From Eretmocerus hayati (lineage: Eukaryota > Arthropoda > Insecta > Hymenoptera > Aphelinidae), in NCBI GenBank assembly GCA_029851415.1, contig CM056742.1, positions 81,148,748 to 81,212,747 on the forward strand: a DNA stretch of 64,000 bases. The letters are read 5' to 3'. Both the position numbers and the translations under genes were made by a program. Shown here one piece after another: positions 56,601 through 64,000 of this stretch; position 1 is the first letter of the stretch, and each line of letters starts with the position of its first letter. Under the pieces are notes generated by a model, which ran no database searches, had not been told where the DNA came from, and was given only the letters and a program-made list of their open reading frames with translations.

Positions 56601-57055
56601 GGCACCGGATGGGTATATAGTACCAAAAGTTCAGAAACACGAATAGAGTTTTGTGATTATGATGTGACTGTGGTTTCCAAAGATATCGAATCACTGAAAA
56701 ACATCGAATCATTCCTGGAACATTCCTTTGAATGCATGCGTTCATTCAATCTTGGCTTGCATTCACTTGCAGTCTCGTTTCTCTGACCTCGTCTGCCTTA
56801 GCCTTGCTTAAATTTCAGGTCTCCACACATATACAGTGAGACTTGAAGTATTATATGAGATTGGTGTGATATTTTTTCCACAATAGTGAGGTATGCCCCA
56901 TCGGTACCGCAAACGATGTCAATCGTTCAGATTTGAGATTAAAGAAGGAATATTTATTTCAGCCCAGGATGACTAACAGGGATAGGAGAACATCTGAATA
57001 ATTGGTCTCTACTGTTCACACTCGATCATGGTTACCTCATACAACCATAGCAACG
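56601..57055. other. Spacer, no gene
   Basis: Short ORFs only. No recognisable motif or repeat except at the right end, where the inverted-repeat arrays begin. Confidence 0.4.
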
Positions 57056-57092
57056 CGTAAGTTCCCTGCAGACGACGTGCAGGGAACTTACG
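57056..57092. other. Perfect 15-bp stem hairpin
   Basis: cgtaagttccctgca (57,056-57,070) is followed after gacgacg by its exact reverse complement tgcagggaacttacg (57,078-57,092). Confidence 0.85.
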
Positions 57093-57770
57093 TTATTAAC
57101 ATGATTATGAACTGCAATGATTTGTATTATTGCAGAACTCGCGGAACCTCGATTCAAACTACGGATCGTGGATTGCTCGAGATCCTGATGAATGCAGGAT
57201 CCCGCAATGGAAAACATGATATTTTTTTTTCTTGATTCCGATGATAATGTACAAAGCTCCTTGATAATTTGAATGATGGAAAAGAGCTACAATTCCCCTC
57301 ATCAGTAAGCATCTTTGTTTCGCAGCGATCTCAGAAACTAGTCTCTGATCACAATTTCAGGAATATTCGTGATCGTCATAGGAGCATCGTCGTGTGAATG
57401 GAAATGTGATATAGATCTATGATCGATGGCCTGGGCCTTGGCGGCAATGCACAGATCTCTCTGTGAGCTCAAATGATGAGTCATTCACATCACCATGAAT
57501 CGAATTGTTTCGCGTTATCGCAGAACTCGCGGAGACTCGATTTGAACTGTGGATTTTGGATCGGTTGTGACCATTTTCAATGCAGGATAGCGGAATTGAG
57601 AAACCAATAATTTTCCTCTTTGATATCGATAACAACGCACAGATCCCTCTAGCAGCTCGAATGATGGAGAGATACGAATTCAACTCATCACTGAGCATAG
57701 TCATTTTGCAGCGATCTCAGACTCTAGACTTCAATTATTGATCCCTGGACCTTGGTGGCAATGCACGGCG
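57093..57770 (+). repeat. ~387-bp tandem units, forward orientation
   Basis: Two units, with cgcagaactcgcgga-type landmarks near 57,133 and 57,520. They contain cagcgatctcagaaactag, ccttggcggcaatgcacaga and gatcgtggattgct-type segments. The same unit recurs in reverse orientation at 58,540-59,680. Confidence 0.8.
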
Positions 57771-57789
57771 CCTTGCAATGTCTTCCTCT

Positions 57790-58215
57790 GTTATTTGATT
57801 ATTTTGCTCTTCGTGTTAGCGTACGGGAATGTGGTCTACACAGACCCGCAAGCTCTTGCGCGCGCGGGAGGTGCCTTCGTACTCCGTATTGGAGATAGAA
57901 CGAATCTCACGCCACTGTTGCGTACGCAAAATCAGAGATTCATCGCGTACGCGAAGGCTCCATCCCCCGTGTACGCAGAATCTTCCAGAAAGGCGCTGCC
58001 TCATACCCTTCGCGCACGTGAACAGAGAATTATTCACGCACGCGGAATCATATCCGCTTCGCGTACGCGGGAATCCTCAGGATGGTGCTTCGCGAAGCCT
58101 TCGCCCACGCGAAAATTTTCGCGTGCGCGGAGGGGCCCACTTTTTCCGTGCGCGAAGGCTGGGACGGGGCCGCAGTCCTCCGCATATGCGATGGCTTCCC
58201 TAGGGATTCTTCCGG
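57790..58215. repeat. CpG-rich repetitive centre
   Basis: Dense in CGCG-containing motifs such as cgcgtacgcg, cgcgtgcgcgg and cgcgcacgtg, spaced about 50 bp. Overlapping ORFs of 124 and 164 codons on the plus strand reflect the lack of AT-rich stops and carry no motif. It is similar in style to the satellite at 59,690-60,680. Confidence 0.65.
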
Positions 58216-58540
58216 CGAAAGGTCCTCAATAAACCTATCGAAATCGGTCTTGTGGAGTTGATTTTGATGTCTTGGGTGGTTTTATCGGGCAAAACAGTGA
58301 AAACCATAGAAGGTTGAATTCCTCGAAACCCCATTTCTTAAAACCTTGGAAATTGGATATATTACATATGTAAAATATTGTTTCCTTTCAGAAAAAAATA
58401 GTCCCGAATTCCTTTTTCACCTTCTAACGCCTATTTTTGACAATTATCACAAACCCATTTTCCAGGCTTTTGTAAATCGTCTGTTTCCTGCGCATGCGCA
58501 GGAATTTGGATTCTCGACACCGATTTCATTAGATAGCCAA
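58216..58540. other. Spacer between the inverted arrays
   Basis: Contains no recognised feature. An ORF of 106 codons (58,346-58,666) runs from here into the reversed repeat and is not credible. Confidence 0.4.
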
Positions 58541-59685
58541 AAGAATGATTGGTTTCTCAATTCCGCTATCCCGCATTCAACATGGTCTCAACCGATCCAA
58601 AATTCAGAGTTCAAATCGAGTCTTCGCGCGTTCTGCACTACCGCGAAACAATGCAATCCATTGTGATGTGATTCACTGATCATTCAAGCCCACGGAGAGA
58701 TCCGTGCATTGCTGCCAAGGCCCAGGGATCCAAATTTCATTCTCATTCACAAGACTATGCACCTATGACGTATACGACTATTCCTAAGACCGTGATTAGT
58801 CTAGTTTCTGAGATCGCTGCAAAACAACGTTGCTCAGGGATGAGTTGAATTGTTGCTCTTCTCATCATTCAAACTGTCGAACAGCTCTGTGCATTGTCAT
58901 CGGGATCAAGGATGAAATATCATGTTTTCAATTGCGGGCTTCTGCATTGGTCATGATTAACAGCAGTCCACGGTTCGCACTCTGAATGGGGTTCTGCGAG
59001 TTCTGCAATGTTAAGAATCATTGCAGTTAATGGTCATGTCGGTTCATCGTCATTTAGGCCAACGGAGAGATCTTTGCATTGCCGCCAAGGCCCAAGGATT
59101 AATATTGCATTTTTATTCACAAGACTTTGCACTCATGACAACTACGAGTATTCCTGGAATCGTGATGGAAGCCTAGTTTTCAAGAATTCTCCATAACGAC
59201 GCCTCTCGATGAGTTTTGATGTTGCTTGTCGACCTTCCGAGCCACTCAGAAGCTCTGTGCATAGCCGCCGAGATCAAGAAAGAGAATAACTTGTGTTCAA
59301 TCTCGCGATTCTGCATCTATCACGATCATCAGCAATCCACGATCAGGAGTTTGAATCGAGGTTCTGCGAGTTCGGCATTAATACAAATCATTGGGATTCA
59401 TTGTGATGTAAATTACTCACCACTTAGGCCCACGGAGAGATCTGCGCATCGCCACCAAGGTGCAGGGATCCATTTCACGCTGCATTCGTGAAACTATGGA
59501 CCTATGCCGCCTACGAGTATTCCAAAAGTCGCGTCCCAAGTATAGTTTCCGAGGTCTCTGCAAAATTACGATGCTCAGTGATGAGTTGCATCTCTTTTCA
59601 CCTATCATTCGAGCCACTGAAGAGCTCTGTGCTCTGCTTCCGAGGTCCAGGGGAAAAATATTGCTCTTCTCAATGATCTGACGAG
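58541..59685 (-). repeat. ~370-bp tandem units, reverse orientation
   Basis: About three units, with landmarks cgcgcgttctgc, tgcgagttctgc and tgcgagttcggc (near 58,625, 58,995 and 59,366). They are reverse complements of the units at 57,093-57,770, so the two groups form a large imperfect inverted repeat around the CpG-rich centre. Confidence 0.8.
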
Positions 59686-59689
59686 GTGA

Positions 59690-60680
59690 AAACTCTTACG
59701 GGAGCGGGTGGTTTACCACTCCGCTCACGCAAAATTACGAGACACGCGGCAAACGAGTTGAGGGTAGAAAACTCGCGTGGGCGAAAACTGCTGACTTCGT
59801 GGGATGCGAAGGTTCAAATCTCGTGCGAGTTGGAAGATTTTTGCGTGCTCAAGCGACTTGCACGCGAAAATTCGAAACTCGCGGCAGATTACTCGAGGGC
59901 GTAAAACTCCCTCGTGCCCGGAAATTCAAAATTCGTTGCAACTGAGTCGAGGTTGGGGAATTTTCGCGTGCGCAAAGATTCCACACGTATGCACGTGAAA
60001 GCTTGGAACTCGTGACCGATATGATAAATGTGGGAAACTCCTACGAGTGCGGAAATTCACCCCTTCGCGCCCACGGAAGTTCAAAAATCGTGGTAGCCAT
60101 GTTGATCGTAAGTATCTCTTGCGATGACGCGAGTCATTCCGAATACGGGCACCTGCAGTGCACACGAAAACCTCCATCGCGTACAATAGATCCCTGGGAT
60201 GAGGAGGGCAGATTTCACTTCTACCGCGCGCGCGGGACACAAATACTCGGCTGGCGGCTGTCTCTTGGGTCAAAATCTTTGGTGCCCGCGATATCTTGGA
60301 ATCAGTGGCAGATGAGATGTAAGTAGCGAACTTTCCGGTCCACTAAGATCTTCCATCTCGCGCACGTGAAGCTTCGTAGCTCGTGGCAGACAAGTTGAGG
60401 GTGAGAAACTTCCGCGTGCCCGAGAATTCTCCACTTCGCGCACGCGAAAGTTCAAAATTCCGGTAATGTGGGGAATTTTCGTGAGCGATCGCGATTTGCA
60501 CGCGACGATCCGAAACTCGGAGCAGGTCACTTAAGGCCGGAAAATTTTTGCGTACGCGAAAATCCAAAATTCGGCGCAAACGAGTTCAGGTTGGGAAACG
60601 TTCGTGTGCGCAAAGATATTTCACTTTAGCACGCGCAAGTTCAAAACTCGCGGCAGCCGAGCTCAGATTAATATCTCTCG
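59690..60680. repeat. CpG-rich satellite, ~50-110-bp subunits
   Basis: Repeats of the pattern aaactcgcggca, gagttgaggg, gaaaactc and cgcgtgcgcgaaaattc occur many times with drift. Half-units appear in alternating form (cgcgtgcgcgaa and cttcgcgcacgcgaa). Several overlapping ORFs on both strands come from the absence of stops. The sequence is strikingly CpG-rich compared with the AT-rich window. Confidence 0.75.
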
Positions 60681-60690
60681 CGTGTTCTTC

Positions 60691-60902
60691 CCATAGACAT
60701 AGAAGTATGGACTGCCGGTCCCGTATCTTCGCCGTTGACATCGAGGCTCCCCAATGAGAGCGAGAGAGACGCAACATAGGAATCGCATGTTGAAAGCGTG
60801 CGCCTTGGAGCATGCCGTCTCTCTCACTCTCACGCAAAGGCCTATGTCTCGATGACAACGGCGAGTATACGGGACCAGCAGTCTATACTTCTATGTCTAT
60901 GG
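60691..60902. mobile_element. 212-bp MITE with ~57-bp TIRs and 6-bp target duplication
   Basis: The left end ccatagacatagaagtatgg and the right end (reverse complement ccatagacatagaagtatag) are paired for about 57 bp with few mismatches. ttcttc flanks both sides (60,685-60,690 and 60,903-60,908). It encodes nothing. Superfamily unassigned. Confidence 0.85.
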
Positions 60903-60939
60903 TTCTTCCAGTGGCTAAAGATGGCCATCTGCAGGCCGT

Positions 60940-61420
60940 AAAAAATCTCTCCGAAAAACTTCAGCCAGTTGGTTGAATGGAAATTCGGCCTGCTGGTTGA
61001 ATGAAAACTCCAACCAGTCTGACTGGTCCTATATTCAACCACTGTAGATCATTATAATAACAGTTGAATGCCCAGCCACAATCTGTCTGTGCGGTTCCCG
61101 CATATCAGGTTACCTATGTGAAAGGAGTATAATATGATGGGAGGTCATATGGGTGGTATCTGATATCTAATTACGACACTGTATACTGTATAAGGCACAA
61201 CACGAATATCGTTCAGCTAGAGAATCAGCTATATTAGCTGAGATTCCAGCTATCTGACTACAGTTAGCTGACTGGATCAGCTATTATAAGCCGATATTCC
61301 AGTTGACGGATTCTTACTGACACGAATGGTTACTGTAGTTGAATTCCAGCTACATCAGCTGATTTTCAGCTATGATCACTGATTTATAGCTGATTGGAAT
61401 CAGCTATACATATAGGGCCC
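60940..61420. repeat. Degenerate agctga/cagct repeat region
   Basis: Many copies of short motifs such as cagctatattagctga, ccagctatctgac and cagctgattttcagct lie between 61,215 and 61,410, and gttggttgaatg/ctggttgaatg phrases at 60,968-61,035. Short palindromes built on agct are frequent. No gene is evident. Confidence 0.55.
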
Positions 61421-62390
61421 CTCATGGCACGAAATGAGTAAATATCGAACGAATACGCCTTAGTTTGTCGCGATTTGGTCTGAAAAGTCGCTAATGCGTT
61501 CATGTCGATATTGGAACCCAGATTTGTGGAGTTTTCCGCCAAAATTATCGTTTTGAACGTGATTTTAGTGTTTGCTGATGTGATCAGCAGTTTGACGACC
61601 CATGGGAGTAATAGCTGATTGATGCTGAGAGAGTACACCATGTAACAGGGTGCAACGTGGAATGTTGCAGCACCTTTCGTCGCACTTCACAGAAGCTCTC
61701 GTTGTCACCTCGGGCCAAGTAAATCGAGGTCTAATTATTTGTGTGTTCCGCTGCTTTGTCGGGGTTTGCCCGAGGTGACGAGAAGAAGATGACAGCATTC
61801 AAACGGGCTGATGGTTTCTGCCACCAGCGTGGTCGCAGCACCTTCCCGCTCGTCACGCCGGGCGGCGCAGCGCTTGCGCGGGCTCGAGGAAGCCACGCCG
61901 CACACAGTTGATGAAAACCCGATTTGCGACACAATTATTCTCACCCTGAAAACAAGCGAATTTGGAAATTTGCGATAAGGGAAATTGTAGGTTTTTTCAC
62001 GTAGATTATGAATCTTTTTCCCAATTGGAGCCTCCGAGATTCATACGCTAACGGCAAGCATAAAAACGCGAAAATCGCGGAAAAAACGCAGTTTTAGTGG
62101 TTCAACTTGATGGGGATGCATTTTACACAAATTTTTATGGGAACAAAAGTTGTTGCATTTTTTGATACAAATCGGATGATATGACCAGTTTTTCGTGAAA
62201 CCGAATTTTTTGGTGTTTTTTGCCATTTTGAAGGGCTTTTAGTGGATATTTCGGAATTTGGACAACGGCAATCGAAAGAGCGGAAAATTTTACGTCGGAA
62301 TATGTACTTTGAAAATTCGGAAGAAAGATTTTTGGAGGTGATCTCGGGAGTAAGAATAGAGGAAAAACTGGAAAAACAGAGAAAAATGGG
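61421..62390. other. Region without a recognised gene; CpG-rich island near 61,830-61,910
   Basis: The interval 61,740-61,915 has cgtcacgccgggcggcgcag and similar CpG-rich sequence, unlike its surroundings. A cctcgggc/gcccgagg pair occurs near 61,709 and 61,769. Minus-strand ORFs of 67-85 codons show no motif. An unrecognised exon or promoter here is possible but not shown. Confidence 0.35.
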
Positions 62391-62399
62391 TAATTCGTG

Positions 62400-62954
62400 A
62401 ATTCTCGAGGTCTAATCGTGAATGTGCCACCTTGTCCACAATGGGGTCACCTTTCTCGATCATCAACCAACTATTTGCCGTGTTCCACAAGTGCGTAGAT
62501 ACACTTGCTGGACTCTGAGACACGTTATAGCGAGTCTTGGGGTAATATTCCGTGCAAAGCCCTATGAATCCGATCAAAATCATGAATTCTCGAGGTCTAA
62601 TCGTGAATGTGCCACCTTGTCCACAAAGGGGGTACCTTTCGACATCATCAATCAACTATTTGCCGTGTTCCAGGAGTGCTTAGATACACCTGCTGGACTC
62701 TGAGACCGGTTATAGCGAGTCTTGGGGTCATATTCCGTGCAAAGCCCTATGAATCCGATCAAAATCATGAATTCTCGAGGTCTAATCGTGAATGTGCCAC
62801 CTTGTCCACAAAGGGGGTACCTTGCGACATCATCAATCAACTATTTGCCGTGTTCCAGGAGTGCCTAGATACACCTGCTGGACTCCGAGGGTTCTGGGAC
62901 CAGAGTCAATGTACAGCCCGGCAAATCCGATGAGAACCATGAAATCAATCTTGG
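62400..62954. repeat. 185-bp tandem repeat, three copies
   Basis: aattctcgaggtctaatcg occurs at 62,400, 62,585 and 62,770, 185 bp apart. Copies 2 and 3 are nearly identical over most of the unit; the third loses similarity after ctgctggactccgag. Because 185 is not a multiple of three, the ORFs in each copy shift frame. Confidence 0.95.
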
Positions 62955-63785
62955 GACTTCCTTTCCGTAGCACCCACTAGACCGAAATTCCACACACTTG
63001 TCCCTTCTCCAATCTCTCTTATGTAAAATGAAGGATGTGGGAGTGGATCAAAAGAATACTTCATGCTTAATGAGGTTGATAATAATCAAATCGACCGACC
63101 CAATCCTCGAATTAAGAATGAGAAACGTTGGTGCTCGAATGTTTATTGAGTTAAAACCGAATGACCCAATCCGCGACCTTGCTTTCACTGCAGATCACAG
63201 GGAAATCAGTTGGTTCCATAGCAAAAAAGGGGACCAAGGGTGTAGGGATAGTTCAGGGTCTTCTGTTCCCATCACTTATCACGTCAAATTTCACTCCTCA
63301 TTACCCAAATTGAAATCTTTCCCAACTTACTGGCGCGGATCTCGCAATTTTCAGTTGGGTTCACAAAAAAAAGATCACCATAGATTTTCCTCTCACACGA
63401 ATATTCATTCGTCCAGCAAAATTTCAACATACAGGTATTCGTGATTCCATAGATGATCACGAATTTAGGATACATTCATGGTCAGTTAAGGCAACATCTG
63501 CAACATGCCCAAGTCCGTAACCAACAGGTACAATACTGAAATAGTAAGGCATTGGAAACAAGGTTCATGTGACAGACTTGAGCACCATCGGGAATCTAGA
63601 CTAGAAACCGAAAATAACCACAAAATCAAACGAAAGTTATCCTATAAAAAACACAGCCTGTTCTTGATCCACAACAGTAACCGAAAGAATCGTAGAATCT
63701 CCCACTAATTCTCCAAAAGGTAACGACCAATTATTTTCATTCCGCCAACTCGAATACATCAAGCACAATACAACTAGATAGTATT
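62955..63785. other. Unassigned region with a 148-codon ORF
   Basis: An open frame from 62,998 to 63,444 (plus strand) encodes a polar protein with no recognisable domain, signal peptide or repeats. The frame has no splice or similarity support and may be chance. On the minus strand this interval would be the 3' UTR and downstream flank of the exon at 63,786-63,936. Confidence 0.3.
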
Positions 63786-63936
63786 CTAACCATCATCCTC
63801 ACTGTTGACAACAATCAACTTCCTCAACTCAGGCGATAGTAGATTCATTCTCTTCTCCCTGATTTTGCGAGTCCGAGACAGGATAGGATCTGACAACAAG
63901 AACAATCGATGGAATAGGTCCTCATTGGTCGCTTCC
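63786..63936 (-). CDS. Terminal coding exon of a gene extending past the window edge
   Basis: On the minus strand an acceptor (attattttccag) precedes an open frame of 49 residues, starting EATNEDLFHRLFLLSDPILS and ending VNSEDDG-stop at 63,786. The frame has no ATG near its start, consistent with an internal or terminal exon. The pattern F-x-x-SDPxxS followed by a basic stretch resembles the C-terminal tail of some transposase-derived proteins, but I do not assign a family. The upstream exon, if real, lies beyond the acceptor, in or outside the last 60 bp of the window. Confidence 0.5.
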
Positions 63937-64000
63937 CTGGAAAATAATGCGAGAATTCATTAACGCCTTGATATTACACATCATACATAGTCTAGTTAGA

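Noticed and set aside
57738..58232. A 164-codon ORF in the CpG-rich centre
   Set aside because: CpG-rich repeats lack stop codons in several frames at once; no domain, and the overlapping frames are equally open.

Overview
The window is eukaryotic. It has spliceosomal introns, non-LTR retrotransposons, Helitron helicase remnants, miniature inverted-repeat transposons and long satellite-like arrays. It has no bacterial-style operons, tRNA genes or rRNA genes. Short introns (58-152 bp), an AT-rich background and an R1-clade-like LINE point to an arthropod, most likely an insect. The order is not resolved; a hymenopteran is only a guess.

Layout. 1-3.7 kb: hairpin-bearing repeats and a 954-bp fold-back element. 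3.7-10.2 kb: two decayed, intron-containing protein genes in the same orientation. One is a C2H2 zinc-finger, transposase-like protein; the other has an N-terminal CIDE-N/ubiquitin-like segment. 10.7-12.8 kb: about 2.9 copies of a 711-bp tandem repeat with a nearly invariant 229-bp core. 12.8-14.7 kb: a 419-bp tandem pair, one copy of which holds a 1,090-bp DNA transposon. 15.1-16.5 kb and 29.9-30.7 kb: two paralogous minus-strand loci with conserved promoter/first-exon sequence and three short spliced exons each, probably noncoding. 16.7-17.8 kb: a 502-bp tandem repeat. 18.1-20.56 kb: a decayed Helitron helicase on the minus strand.

20.56-54.1 kb is mainly one superfamily of ~825-860-bp tandem repeats built from shared submodules (arrays A, B and C). 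It has been invaded repeatedly: two copies of one MITE family, a 695-bp TIR element, a 1,090-bp TA-flanked fold-back, and a 5.35-kb Helitron-like segment (25,714-31,060) that carries the second noncoding locus and several repeated structured modules. Two nearly identical LINEs (37.97-46.49 kb, minus strand), each with an intact 1,043-codon ORF2 and a 5'-truncated ORF1, sit head to tail at (CT)n tracts. Because the arrays supply many unoccupied copies, several insertion sites can be read directly from the sequence.

54.1-64 kb: a 330-bp fold-back; ~380-bp units in inverted orientation around a CpG-rich centre; a CpG-rich satellite; a 212-bp MITE with a 6-bp target duplication; a 185-bp triplet repeat; and, at the right edge, a minus-strand terminal coding exon.

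The most promising material for something undescribed is the pair of paralogous spliced noncoding loci with tandemly repeated conserved cores and conserved hairpins (10.7-16.5 and 25.7-30.7 kb). The paired decayed genes at 3.7-10.2 kb, which may be two ORFs of one mobile element, come next.
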